Source of the DNA: Cylindrospermum sp. NIES-4074
Lineage (GTDB): Bacteria > Cyanobacteriota > Cyanobacteriia > Cyanobacteriales > Nostocaceae
NCBI GenBank assembly: GCA_003994795.1
Contig: AP018269.1
Coordinates: 5,829,254 to 5,893,253, forward strand
Reading direction: 5' to 3'
DNA length: 64,000 nt
Made by a program: the position numbers and the translations under genes. Below are positions 18,388 through 28,646 of the stretch, piece after piece (the stretch's first letter is position 1; each line of letters begins with the position of its first letter). The notes under the pieces are model-generated. The model was not told the origin of the DNA. It did not search any database and was given only the letters and a program-made list of their open reading frames with translations.

Positions 18388-18900
18388 TTACCTTTGCCAA
18401 AACCGGAAATTGAAAGTTCCAGAAGTGCGACGGTAGCGCCGGGTGGGTTTTCTTTTTTGCTGTCTAGTAATTCTCTCATTAGGCTGTTGAATTTCAGCTT
18501 CTTCTATGTTTATGGCTGGCAGCTGAGTTTTTGTTTCTTCTTTACTTTTCCACCAAGCAATTATCCAGCCACCACCTAAACCAGCTATTCCACCCAACAC
18601 AATACTCATCGGTGCTTGATAACCAAAAAATACAAAACCAAGCATGAAAAATAACCAGTATTTCAACCCCGCATCGATACCATCAGAGGAAGCTACAGTT
18701 GAGGATTGGGGGCTATTTTCAGTTGCTGTGGTGATCCAGCCTAAGACAACACCACCCATAATCCCCAGGAACAGACCCAGGATGAGGGAGGCCCCCGCCA
18801 TCTTCAAGATGATTGTTAAAAGTAACCCAAAGATTACTTGAGAAAGGAAATTTGGCGAGGAGGATAAAAGCTCACTGAGGATATTATTTTTTTGTGCCAT
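18388..18900 (-). CDS. Small multi-pass membrane protein with basic tail, unknown
   Basis: A 170-residue protein with four probable membrane segments in two pairs (about 18-52 and 78-112), separated by a Ser/Thr-rich loop. It ends with a strongly basic cytosolic tail (RITRQQKRKPTRRYRRTSG). Gly-rich helices suggest tight packing. No family is recognised. It lies between the YdcF gene and the kinase fusion on the same strand, with TAATGGG repeats (18313-18387) after it. Confidence 0.65.
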   Translation of the reverse strand: MAQKNNILSELLSSSPNFLSQVIFGLLLTIILKMAGASLILGLFLGIMGGVVLGWITTATENSPQSSTVASSDGIDAGLKYWLFFMLGFVFFGYQAPMSIVLGGIAGLGGGWIIAWWKSKEETKTQLPAINIEEAEIQQPNERITRQQKRKPTRRYRRTSGTFNFRFWQR

Positions 18901-18946
18901 ATACCAATTCTGGATTTTGAAGTTTGGATTTATCAGCTAAAAAAGG

Positions 18947-20491
18947 CTATTGGCGAATCACTTTGTTTAATTGTGACTGTAGTGGTTGGGTTGTATCTAA
19001 AACTGTAATGTATGGTTGTTCCTTGTCTGTGAAAGGTTCAGCTTGCTTAAGTTGAGACACCAATAAGTCAGCGGTAGCATCAGCAATATCACCTGTACGG
19101 TTGACAAGACGCTCTTGCAAAACTTCTAGCGGTGCTGTGCAGTGGATAATTTGCAAGGGTAGTTGGTGCTTTTCGGCTTGAGCGATCGCATCTTGTCGTA
19201 AATGCTGGCGATCGTATTTAGCATCTAAAATTACTTTCCACCCTTGATTAGCCAGTATAATTCCCAAGGTCAACAATCGGGTATAAGTTTTTTCGGTCAT
19301 CTCAGGCGTATACAAATCATCGCCACCTCTTTCCCAAACAGAAATTCCCCCCAAATGTTTCCGCACCGCATCAGAGCGCAGATGAATCGCTCCCAGTTGG
19401 CGGGCTAAAGATTTTGCTGTTGTACTCTTCCCTGAACCCGACAACCCCGACATTAAAATTACTTGCCCTTGCTGAGGTTTAGTATAATGCCAAGCTAGTC
19501 GGTAATATTCAGCAGCAGTTTTTGCCGCTTCTTCCTTAACCTCCACAGGTACACCAGGATCATCTAACAAAAAGGAAGTCACCTTTGCCCGGACATAAGA
19601 CTGACGGCTTAAATACAAAGGCAGCACCTGCAAACCTTCCCAATCTCCAGTTTGCTCCACATAGGCATTCAAATACGCATTACTCAAATCTGGACGCTGC
19701 TGTGCCTCCAAATCCATCACTGCATAGGCAACGTCAAACATCACATCGACAAAGCGAAACGGCTCGTTAAACTCAATGCAGTCAAACAACAAGATTTTGT
19801 CATGCCAGAGAGCAATATTTCTCAGGTGCAAGTCTCCATGACATTCCCGGACATAATTATTGGCAATACGACTTTTAAATAGTTCTATTCGTTCTGTAAA
19901 AAACTTATCTGTATATTGCTTGGTTTCATCAAACTGCAACTGCGTTTGCGGGCCGCCAATATACTTCTCCGTCTGGTCGTAATTCTCATCAATTGAAGCT
20001 CGAACTTGTGGCACCTCACCAAAACTGCGAATGTAATCATTTGTCTCGGCTAGAGCATGGTACTGAGCCACCACCCGTCCTAAATCTTCCAAGAGTGTCT
20101 CATTTAACTTACCCTGTGCAAACAAGCTGCTAAACAGCGACTCTTGAGGAAATTGGCGCATCTTCAGCGCATATTCTACAGCTTCCCCTGTTCCTCCCAA
20201 CTTATACTGTTCCCCTGTCACAGTTACGGGTAAAACTTCCAAATACAGTTCACCTGCTCCCCGCTGATTCAACCGCAACTCTTCCTGACAAAAATGCTGG
20301 CGCTTCTCTAAGCTGGAGTAGTCCAAAAAGCCAAAATTTACAGGTTTTTTCAACTTGTAGGCATAATCCCCAGTTAGTAGCACATAAGAGACATGAGTTT
20401 GAATCAGTTGAATTGGTTCTGTTACCGCATGGGGATAAAATCCTGGCTGTAACATTTGCTGAATTAGCGCTGGAAGATTGGCTGCTGTCAT
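18947..20491 (-). CDS. Fusion of aminoglycoside-phosphotransferase-like and P-loop kinase domains
   Basis: A 514-residue two-domain protein. The N-terminal half (about 25-310) has an APH/choline-kinase-type fold with the catalytic loop CHGDLHLRN (217-225) and the metal-binding FDCIEFN (236-242). The C-terminal half (about 343-514) is a P-loop kinase with Walker A GLSGSGKST (349-357), then HLRSDAVRKHLG and a lid region, resembling gluconate or zeta-toxin-like small-molecule kinases. Both active sites look intact. Such fusions occur in many bacteria, usually annotated as AAA family ATPase; the substrate is unknown. The small-molecule kinase reading is inferred from domains. Confidence 0.85.
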   Translation of the reverse strand: MTAANLPALIQQMLQPGFYPHAVTEPIQLIQTHVSYVLLTGDYAYKLKKPVNFGFLDYSSLEKRQHFCQEELRLNQRGAGELYLEVLPVTVTGEQYKLGGTGEAVEYALKMRQFPQESLFSSLFAQGKLNETLLEDLGRVVAQYHALAETNDYIRSFGEVPQVRASIDENYDQTEKYIGGPQTQLQFDETKQYTDKFFTERIELFKSRIANNYVRECHGDLHLRNIALWHDKILLFDCIEFNEPFRFVDVMFDVAYAVMDLEAQQRPDLSNAYLNAYVEQTGDWEGLQVLPLYLSRQSYVRAKVTSFLLDDPGVPVEVKEEAAKTAAEYYRLAWHYTKPQQGQVILMSGLSGSGKSTTAKSLARQLGAIHLRSDAVRKHLGGISVWERGGDDLYTPEMTEKTYTRLLTLGIILANQGWKVILDAKYDRQHLRQDAIAQAEKHQLPLQIIHCTAPLEVLQERLVNRTGDIADATADLLVSQLKQAEPFTDKEQPYITVLDTTQPLQSQLNKVIRQ

Positions 20492-20820
20492 ACTTAGTAT
20501 TTAGAGAATTTTGGGTATTTAGAGAATTTTGGTATTTTATAGCAGAATCAAGGCATCAGGAGTCAGAGGTAAAAGAGGCTTTCTATCTGACTTTCACAGC
20601 TAATGTCTGTACTTTACTCAGTCGCAAACTCCTGTAACTGCCAATACACAACTATAAATATAGATAATTATCCCAAATTATCGGTATTTATCAGTGGTGG
20701 CAATGGGGGATGAAATATTGACGTTGATAGCGGGAACAAAAAAACCAGGGTTAAAACCCTGGTTTTTTCAGCAATTATCACAAAGTTCAAGTAGTAGGAA
20801 AGACAAATATGTACTTGAGA
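20492..20820. other. Intergenic region before rplY terminator
   Basis: About 330 bases. Apart from the strong stem-loop at 20738-20768 and a short repeat TTTAGAGAATTTTGG (twice near 20500-20530), I see no gene or site. Confidence 0.5.
20738..20768 (-). terminator. Rho-independent terminator of rplY
   Basis: AAAAAACCAGGG and CCCTGGTTTTTT form a perfect stem with a short A/T loop and T-runs on both strands. It lies downstream of rplY on the minus strand and could work in both directions. Confidence 0.85.
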
Positions 20821-21120
20821 TTAATCCTTGGGGGTGACAAAAAAGCTTACGTGGTAAGGTGTACCCTTTGCTGGATGAATTTGCAGTTCCCGGATGACGG
20901 TGATATCCCGCCACTCAAGTTCAGGAATATTGAGTTCAATCTCTGTCTTGTTAACGATCGCTGCTTTCATCAAACGCTCAACGGTTTTAGCATCAACTAC
21001 TAAAGAGATTGATTCAGCACCCTTGTGACCGTATAAATTGGCAGGTATTAGCCCAGAACGGCGCAAAGCTCTTGGCTTGCTGCCTTCAGGACGCTTTTGA
21101 GATTCAATTGTGATAGCCAT
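20821..21120 (-). CDS. rplY: 50S ribosomal protein L25 (short form)
   Basis: A 99-residue protein starting [20 protein letters not shown] with [12 protein letters not shown], the typical L25 N-terminal 5S-rRNA-binding fold. It lacks the C-terminal CTC extension, as in other short L25 proteins. It binds 5S rRNA in the large ribosomal subunit. It lies 63 bases downstream of purA on the same strand and ends before a strong terminator, so purA-rplY may be one transcript. Confidence 0.94.
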   Translation of the reverse strand: MAITIESQKRPEGSKPRALRRSGLIPANLYGHKGAESISLVVDAKTVERLMKAAIVNKTEIELNIPELEWRDITVIRELQIHPAKGTPYHVSFFVTPKD

Positions 21121-21183
21121 AGTAGTTGTTAGTTGTCAGTTGTCAGTTGGTAGGAACACAGCAATGCTGTGTCCCTAAATTAG

Positions 21184-22860
<1,677 letters not shown>

Positions 22861-23907
22861 ATGGCTTTATACGCTGAATTACATCGGCATCTAGGCGGTT
22901 CGGTTGTACCCCGCGTTTTGTGGCGCTATTTCGAGCGTCATTCTAGTGAGTTGATTTCTCGCTTTGCTGAATATGCAGAATTTGAAGATTTTTACACCCG
23001 CCCCCGTAATACCCTTGATGAGTATTTGGAATTGCACACCCTGGTAGAAAGTGTCCAAACTGTAGAGACTTTGCCTTATTTTATCTACCGCTTGTTGCGT
23101 GGTGCCTATATATTTGAGAATTTGGCTTATCTGGAATTGCGCTACACTCCCTATTTACGGACACCTGAGCATTTGAGTCAGTCTGAGAGAATTGACAAGA
23201 TGGCAGAAATTGTGGAAGTTGTGGGAAAAGCTAGCCACTTGCCAGAATATCCCATTGTCACTAGCCAAATTCTGTGTATGCACACGCGCCTACCTTATGA
23301 GGTGAATCTGGCGATTATTGATTTAGCCGCACAAAACAAAAAATATGTCTGTGCGGTGGATGTGGCTGGTGGAGACAGTTACTATCGCGATCGCCTCAAA
23401 GAATGGGTTAGCCTATATGAATATGCCCGCTCCTTGGGCGTTAACACCACCGGACACCTTTACGAAACCACCGCTGGTTGTTATCCAGAACTGTTACCTT
23501 ATCTGAAGCGCATTGGTCACGGTATCCAAATTCCCCTACTATATCCAGAGTTACTTCAAGATGTGGCGAAACGCGGACAGTGTTTAGAAATATGTCCCAC
23601 AACTTACCTCAAAACCGGAACTTTACAGGATATACGTCAACTTAAGTTAGTTTTTGACCGTTGTTTTGATGCAGGAGTAGATATCGCTATTTGTACTGAC
23701 AACGCTGGATTACATAATGTGCGTCTGCCATTTGAGTATGAAAATCTCTTAACTTACGACATTATTAATTTTGAACAGCTACAAGCTTGTCAGGATGCCG
23801 CTTTTCGCCATGCTTTTGCTTGGCCCCATGCTCAACGTCCCGCATCTTTGCTCAACGGGTTGCTGCAACCGGAAGCAGCCCCCAAAGCTTTAGCAATGAG
23901 AGACTAA
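22861..23907 (+). CDS. Adenosine deaminase family protein, divergent active site
   Basis: A 348-residue metal-dependent (beta/alpha)8 deaminase-family protein; the ATG at 22861 (MALYAELHRHLGGSV) is chosen over an upstream in-frame codon at 22804. It keeps the metal-binding HRH (HRHLGG) near 7-9, a His-x-x-Glu in TGHLYET near 200 where classical enzymes have HAGE, RIGHGIQ near 219, and CPTTYLKTG. The usual TDDP near the end reads CTDNAGLHN, so one of the two conserved Asp residues is changed. It probably deaminates a purine nucleoside or a related base, but the substrate is uncertain. It sits next to purA in divergent layout. Confidence 0.8.
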   Translation: MALYAELHRHLGGSVVPRVLWRYFERHSSELISRFAEYAEFEDFYTRPRNTLDEYLELHTLVESVQTVETLPYFIYRLLRGAYIFENLAYLELRYTPYLRTPEHLSQSERIDKMAEIVEVVGKASHLPEYPIVTSQILCMHTRLPYEVNLAIIDLAAQNKKYVCAVDVAGGDSYYRDRLKEWVSLYEYARSLGVNTTGHLYETTAGCYPELLPYLKRIGHGIQIPLLYPELLQDVAKRGQCLEICPTTYLKTGTLQDIRQLKLVFDRCFDAGVDIAICTDNAGLHNVRLPFEYENLLTYDIINFEQLQACQDAAFRHAFAWPHAQRPASLLNGLLQPEAAPKALAMRD

Positions 23908-23990
23908 GGAATTGGTAATAGGTAATGGGTAATAGGTAATTGGGAAAAGTTCTGACCCATTTACCTATTAGCTAATCAAAAAATTGTAGG
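23908..23990. repeat. TAATGGG-type repeats
   Basis: GGTAATAGGTAATGGGTAAT follows the deaminase stop codon, with a complementary ATTTACCTATTAG further on. It could pair as a hairpin between convergent genes. Confidence 0.6.
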
Positions 23991-24009
23991 TTTTGGTAAA
24001 GTTTAGGCG

Positions 24010-24339
24010 TTAACAACCTTCTACAGCACCACCTACTGTTTTCCAGGCATCAAGACCACCTGTAATCGCTGATACATCAGTAAACCCAGCCGTTCGCAAT
24101 ATTTCGGCTGCGTGGGCTGTGTGTGCATCATGTTCGCCATAAACGTAAATCTGGCGTTCCTTGTGTAGGGAAGATTGGGCGCGGGATACTAAGTCATCTA
24201 AGGGTATGGGGATAGCACCAGTAATGTGGCCGTGGTTGTAAGTATGGCGATCGCGCACATCAATAATTGTAAAAGCAGGTTGACCCCATTCCAGACGCGA
24301 CTTTAGATCATGGACATCAGCTAATAAACTACTACTCAT
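24010..24339 (-). CDS. Rhodanese-like protein lacking the catalytic cysteine
   Basis: A 109-residue single rhodanese fold with IIDVRDRHTYNHGHITGAIP near 25-44 and the C-terminal GGLDAWKTVGG. In active enzymes the loop after the central strand reads V-Y-C-x-x-G-x-R-S; here it is YVYGEHDAHTAHA and the only cysteine in the whole protein is the last residue. It therefore should not catalyse sulfur transfer by the usual mechanism, and may bind or sense a partner. It is transcribed convergently to the deaminase gene and divergently from mutL. Confidence 0.85.
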   Translation of the reverse strand: MSSSLLADVHDLKSRLEWGQPAFTIIDVRDRHTYNHGHITGAIPIPLDDLVSRAQSSLHKERQIYVYGEHDAHTAHAAEILRTAGFTDVSAITGGLDAWKTVGGAVEGC

Positions 24340-24488
24340 AAGCTTTTTCCACCTAGAACCTCACAAGCAATCTATCAAATATCTCCTAGCGATCGCGCTT
24401 TCTTTACAATTAATCAAAATTTCTGTTACAGCCTAAATAAAATTGCTTATCCTATTCAGTGGTCGGCTACTGGCCTACACTAGAATTT

Positions 24489-26249
24489 ATGGCATCTACT
24501 ATTCAAGCTTTACCAACAGAAGTCGTATATCTGATTACAGCCGGAGAGGTAATTGACTCTTTAGCTTCTGTGGTGCGGGAATTGGTAGAAAATTCCCTAG
24601 ATGCTGGTGCAACGCGCATTGTCGTTTCTCTATGGCCGCAGCAGTGGCGAGTCCGTGTAGCGGATAATGGTTGCGGAATGAACCTCGATGACTTGCAACA
24701 AGCAGCAGCAGCCCACAGCACCAGTAAAATTCGCTCTAGTGCGGATTTATGGAAAATTACTAGTTTGGGGTTTCGTGGTGAAGCCTTGCACAGTTTGACA
24801 ACGCTGGCAAATTTAGAAATTCTCAGTCGTCCAGGGGATGGAAAGGTAGGATGGCAGGTTGTTTATGGGGATAGAGGCCAAGCCGTGCAAGTGGAAGCCA
24901 CCGCCATTGCCCCTGGTACCGTTGTCACAGTCTCTAATTTATTTGCCAATTGTCCAGCGCGGCGTCAGGGTTTACCCACAACAGCAGTGCAAATGAAGGC
25001 TGTGCAAGGGATAATTCAACAAATTGCCCTTTGTCATCCCCATGTCACCTACCAAGTTTGGCAAAATGACCGGGAATGGTTTACTATCTGTCCTGCGGCT
25101 ACAGTTGGGCAACTACTGCCACAAATTCTCCCGCAAGTGCGACAAGCTGATTTGCAAGAAGTGAATTTAGAATTACCCAACCCCCAAAACCTAGAACTCA
25201 GCACTCAGCACTTCAGCCGAAGCATCGAGCACTCAGCACTTAATACTCCTAACTCAGCACTCAGCACTCAGCACTCAGCACTGACTTTAGTGGTAGGATT
25301 ACCAGATCGTTGCCATCGCCATCGTCCAGACTGGGTGCGGGTGGCGATTAATGGCAGAATGGTGAAGTCGCCGGAGCTAGAGCAAACGATACTTTCAGCA
25401 TTTCATAAAACATTACCGCGCGATCGCTATCCAGTTTGTTTTTTACATTTAGCCATTTCCCCCAACCAAATCAACTGGAACCGTCATCCCGCAAAAACAG
25501 AAATTTATCTCAACGAAATAAGTTATTGGCAAGAGCAAATTACCCAAGCTATTAACCAAGCACTCCGCATCAGTTCTGCAAATCTTAAAGAAAGTGTTCA
25601 CACAACACGAGTTAGTAAATTACTCAAAGCCGCAGAAGAAAAAGGCGGTTACAATTTCAACAGAAAAAATGGGAATGGCGATGCTCACAATTCAGAAATC
25701 AGCCCTCAACACTCATTAAAAGCTGTGGCTCAAGTTAGTAACACTTACATTGTGGCTGAGCATCCTGGGGGAATGTGGTTAGTAGAACAGCACATCGCCC
25801 ATGAACGAATTTTGTATGAACAATTGTGTGATAATTGGCAACTTGTCCCTATTGAACCGCCAATTATTCTTTATCAATTATCGCCAGCGCAAGTTTCTCA
25901 ACTGCAACGCATTAACTTAGATATTGAACCGTTTGGCGAACAACTTTGGGCAGTCCGCAACCTACCCGCAATGTTACAACAGCGAGAAGATTGTGCTGAA
26001 GCAATTTTAGAACTTAGTTTAGGAGGTGATTTACAAACAGCCCAAGTTGCTGTTGCTTGTCGCAGTGCCATTCGTAATGGCACACCAATGAATATATCAG
26101 AAATGCAGAAACTTTTAGATGATTGGCAACGCACTCGCAACCCCCGTACCTGTCCGCATGGAAGACCAATTTATTTATCATTGGATGAGTCTTCTTTAGC
26201 GCGGTTTTTCCGGCGGAATTGGGTGATTGGTAAAAGTCATGGGATTTGA
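24489..26249 (+). CDS. mutL: DNA mismatch repair protein MutL
   Basis: A 586-residue MutL; the ATG at 24489 (MASTIQALPTEVVYLITAGE) is chosen because it matches the family start. The N-terminal GHKL ATPase (about 1-330) has ELVENSLDAGATR, ADNGCGM, TSKI and GFRGEAL. The C-terminal dimerisation domain (about 410-586) has VEQHIAHERILYE, ACRSAIRNG and CPHGRP, which correspond to the endonuclease metal site of MutL proteins outside the MutH group. The first residue of the DQHA motif is Glu here. A heptamer repeat tract is built into the reading frame at 25191-25284 (about residues 235-265), giving an extra Ser/His/Thr-rich stretch. MutS is not in the window. Confidence 0.94.
   Translation: MASTIQALPTEVVYLITAGEVIDSLASVVRELVENSLDAGATRIVVSLWPQQWRVRVADNGCGMNLDDLQQAAAAHSTSKIRSSADLWKITSLGFRGEALHSLTTLANLEILSRPGDGKVGWQVVYGDRGQAVQVEATAIAPGTVVTVSNLFANCPARRQGLPTTAVQMKAVQGIIQQIALCHPHVTYQVWQNDREWFTICPAATVGQLLPQILPQVRQADLQEVNLELPNPQNLELSTQHFSRSIEHSALNTPNSALSTQHSALTLVVGLPDRCHRHRPDWVRVAINGRMVKSPELEQTILSAFHKTLPRDRYPVCFLHLAISPNQINWNRHPAKTEIYLNEISYWQEQITQAINQALRISSANLKESVHTTRVSKLLKAAEEKGGYNFNRKNGNGDAHNSEISPQHSLKAVAQVSNTYIVAEHPGGMWLVEQHIAHERILYEQLCDNWQLVPIEPPIILYQLSPAQVSQLQRINLDIEPFGEQLWAVRNLPAMLQQREDCAEAILELSLGGDLQTAQVAVACRSAIRNGTPMNISEMQKLLDDWQRTRNPRTCPHGRPIYLSLDESSLARFFRRNWVIGKSHGI
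25191..25284. repeat. CTCAGCA heptamer tract inside mutL
   Basis: About ten CTCAGCA-type units, in frame, encode SALSTQHSAL-like residues within the ATPase domain of MutL, where the ribosomal S5-like fold begins. Repeats are slightly varied (for example CTTCAGC, ACTTAATA). Confidence 0.9.
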
Positions 26250-26420
26250 TTTTAAAATTGAAACCTCTATGTAAATGAGGCTAAAATTTGACCACTCAAA
26301 ACTTTTCAAACACCCTCTAAATGTATCAACTTTAAAGTTAAACATGAGGGCTGGGGACTGGGTAAAAAGTCTTTTTGTGTTTTGGATAAAGTCGAGTTTA
26401 GCATTCAGCAGTTTGCTGTA

Positions 26421-26963
26421 TCAGTAATAACCAAAAAACAAGTTTCCAGTGGCTTCTGGGTTCTCACCACAGAATTCTTTTAACAGCTGCAAATACTCTT
26501 GCTTGGAAATATAACCGTCACCGTTCACATCGAGTTTTTGAAAAATTTCTTCGTACCCACTGGCGTTAAAACCAAATGCCGTGAGCAACTGCTTGTATTC
26601 TTCTAAAGCAATTTGCTCATTACCATTGATGTCTATTACGTCAAACAAAGCCGCCATCGGCTGTTCCCAAGCTGCTGAAGAATTATTATCTGCAACAAAT
26701 TGCTGATTGCAACTTTCAAGGTATTCATCTAATGAAACTTTGTTGTCTTGATTAATATCGGCATTAATCCAGTAATTTTCCCATATAGAGATTACCTGAT
26801 TATGGAGATTTTCATAATCAGATGAACCAGGTTCCCAACCACGTATCCGCGCAAAATTATTAGCAATGTGATCAAAGTCTTCTGGCTCTACAAATCCGTT
26901 TTTATCGACATCTAAGCCTCGGAAGAAAACTGTCAATTTCTTCTTGATTAGTTCAGATACCAT
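26421..26963 (-). CDS. Calerythrin-like EF-hand calcium-binding protein
   Basis: A 180-residue acidic protein with four EF-hand loops: DVDKNGFVEPED near 19, DINQDNKVSLDE near 70, DINGNEQIALEE near 110 and DVNGDGYISKQE near 145. Loops 1, 2 and 4 have the usual acidic residues at positions 1, 3, 5 and 12; loop 3 has Gly and Glu at odd positions and may bind weakly. The layout resembles calerythrin and other bacterial sarcoplasmic-like calcium buffers or sensors. It is a single gene on the minus strand. Confidence 0.9.
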   Translation of the reverse strand: MVSELIKKKLTVFFRGLDVDKNGFVEPEDFDHIANNFARIRGWEPGSSDYENLHNQVISIWENYWINADINQDNKVSLDEYLESCNQQFVADNNSSAAWEQPMAALFDVIDINGNEQIALEEYKQLLTAFGFNASGYEEIFQKLDVNGDGYISKQEYLQLLKEFCGENPEATGNLFFGYY

Positions 26964-27213
26964 GAGTTAGACACCCTGACAACAATTAATCCTTATTGGC
27001 TCTTCGGTACTTTTTATGGAAAACTAGGTTCAAAATGGTTGAAAGCCTTATTTCGTAGGCATTTCATTCAAAATTATGGCATAATTCTTTATAACCCTTG
27101 CCCCATAAGGGTTTTGTTAGAATCAATCCTCAATTACCATAAAAACAACGCAAGAGCCTCCTTATTTTAGTTTTAAACTATACCATAAACTAGGTACAAT
27201 TTCAAACTTTTTA

Positions 27214-27278
27214 CTCACCGTTCGCGCCATCGAGGATGAGTTTGGTGAAATGGATGAAATAAGGGAGAGTATCTAAGC
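27214..27278. repeat. 65-bp direct repeat, copy A
   Basis: Matches the copy at 27384-27448 at 64 of 65 positions. Read on the plus strand, it is an open tail LTVRAIEDEFGE..DEIRESI ending in a stop, so both copies may be C-terminal remnants of one gene. The protein is not recognised. Confidence 0.85.
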
Positions 27279-27310
27279 TGATATCTTGCACCATTTTTAA
27301 TTAACCCAAA

Positions 27311-27370
27311 GGTGGGCAATGCCCGTGACGCAAGAATCGGGGTTTCACGGCAATAAAAGCATTGCCCACC
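27311..27370. mobile_element. Small inverted-repeat element between the two direct repeats
   Basis: GGTGGGCAATGC (27311-27322) and GCATTGCCCACC (27359-27370) are perfect 12-bp inverted arms, 36 bases apart. The sequence has no coding capacity. A MITE-like insertion or a recombination remnant is likely. Confidence 0.55.
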
Positions 27371-27383
27371 CTACAAAAATTGG

Positions 27384-27448
27384 CTCACCGTTCGCGCCAT
27401 CGAGGATGAGTTTGGTGAAATAGATGAAATAAGGGAGAGTATCTAAGC
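27384..27448. repeat. 65-bp direct repeat, copy B
   Basis: Second copy of the repeat at 27214-27278; it differs at one position (Met to Ile in the translated tail). The copies are 170 bases apart. Confidence 0.85.
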
Positions 27449-27461
27449 AGGCGATCATTTT

Positions 27462-27499
27462 ATAAAAACGCCTTCTCGGTAAGAGAAAGCGTTTTTATT
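27462..27499 (-). terminator. Terminator after the SRPBCC-DUF924 pair
   Basis: AAAAACGCCTTCTC and GAGAAAGCGTTTTT pair with a short loop and T-run on both strands. It lies 9 bases past the DUF924 stop codon. Confidence 0.8.
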
Positions 27500-27507
27500 A
27501 TCAACAA

Positions 27508-28083
27508 TTAAAAAGATGAACCTGGCTGTTTGAGAAACTCCTCTTCTTCTGGAGTGGAGGTACGCCCCAAAATACGATTGCGATGAGGAAAACGCCCAAA
27601 CCGCTCAATTATTTGCATATGTTGCCAGGCATACTCAATCGTACTCGCACTATCAGGATCATGACTAAGTTTTTCAAATAGCTTGACACAGTAACGCTGA
27701 TGAGCTAAGTCTTCACTGTGTTCAAAGGGCAAGTAGATAAACCAGCATTGCACAGGCAATAGTTGACGCTCATAACCTTGGGCTATAGCGTGTTGGGCTG
27801 CTGAGAGAGCTTCCCAATCGGTAGCAAAGGCTTTTGGAGTATCACGAAAGATATTTCGGGGAAATTGATCTAATAGCAGAATTAAAGCTATACAAGTCTC
27901 TGGTGACTCAAGCCAATCGTCTAGATATCCCGCTGCTGCCTTGGAGTAATCTGTGAGAAACTTAGTTTCCATTTCTCGATCAAATTCTGTTTTTTTGCTA
28001 AACCAAACTTGTCGAGGTTTACCATAACTAGGTTCATCAGGATGACCAAACCAAAATTCCAAAATCGCTTTTGCCTGTGACAT
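27508..28083 (-). CDS. DUF924 family protein
   Basis: A 191-residue helical protein of the DUF924 family: AILEFWFG at the start, VWFSKKTEFDREM near 27, LILLLDQFPRNIFRDTPKAF near 66-85 (family core) and a C-terminal RFPHRNRILGR near 165. The fold resembles tetratricopeptide helices; biochemical function is not known. It starts 5 bases after the stop of the SRPBCC gene, so the two are coexpressed. Confidence 0.9.
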   Translation of the reverse strand: MSQAKAILEFWFGHPDEPSYGKPRQVWFSKKTEFDREMETKFLTDYSKAAAGYLDDWLESPETCIALILLLDQFPRNIFRDTPKAFATDWEALSAAQHAIAQGYERQLLPVQCWFIYLPFEHSEDLAHQRYCVKLFEKLSHDPDSASTIEYAWQHMQIIERFGRFPHRNRILGRTSTPEEEEFLKQPGSSF

Positions 28084-28088
28084 TGCTG

Positions 28089-28646
28089 TTATTGCCCATT
28101 ACAAAGCACTTGCCGCATTTTTCGCAGATTTGCAGGTAACTCCAGGTTCATTGCTTGTTGAATGAAAACTGAAGGTATGGGGATATTAGGTGTTGCTTGG
28201 ACTGTATAAGCTAACAAAGTGCCATTGGCACAATCTCTTAGCTCTAAATTAGCACTAAAGTCTTCAAAAGTCCCCTTTTCCATGCGAAATTGTACTTGCT
28301 GTCCTAGTACTTCGACGACGTTGAGGTAAATTTCAACTTGAGCGGTGAAAAAGAAAAAGGCTTTTTGGGCAGCTTGATATAGACGTTTAGCCTCACCTTT
28401 ATGCAAAACTTCGCTTTTGGTGATATCTGGAAAATATTGTACCCAACGGGGGTAATCAGTTATTTGCTGCCAGACGTGCGATCGCACTAACGGTAAATAC
28501 ATACTCGCAGTGACAGCGCCACCCCAAGTAGTATACGATCGCGTTTCTACCAAAATTTCACCCTTGACCAACAATCTTTGCTTGTCTTGACTCCAAACCA
28601 TACCCGAACCCTTAATATTTGAGTCTGATATATAAGACGCAGACAT
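28089..28646 (-). CDS. SRPBCC (polyketide cyclase/START-like) family protein
   Basis: A 185-residue protein with a helix-grip lipid- or ligand-binding fold (about 40-180). Landmarks are YLPLVRSHVWQQITDYPRW near 51, YFPDITKSEVLHKGEAKRLY near 71 and VQFRMEKGTFEDFSANLELR near 114. Such domains bind hydrophobic ligands or act in ubiquinone- and pigment-related steps. It is the first gene of a minus-strand pair with DUF924. The ligand is unknown. Confidence 0.82.
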   Translation of the reverse strand: MSASYISDSNIKGSGMVWSQDKQRLLVKGEILVETRSYTTWGGAVTASMYLPLVRSHVWQQITDYPRWVQYFPDITKSEVLHKGEAKRLYQAAQKAFFFFTAQVEIYLNVVEVLGQQVQFRMEKGTFEDFSANLELRDCANGTLLAYTVQATPNIPIPSVFIQQAMNLELPANLRKMRQVLCNGQ

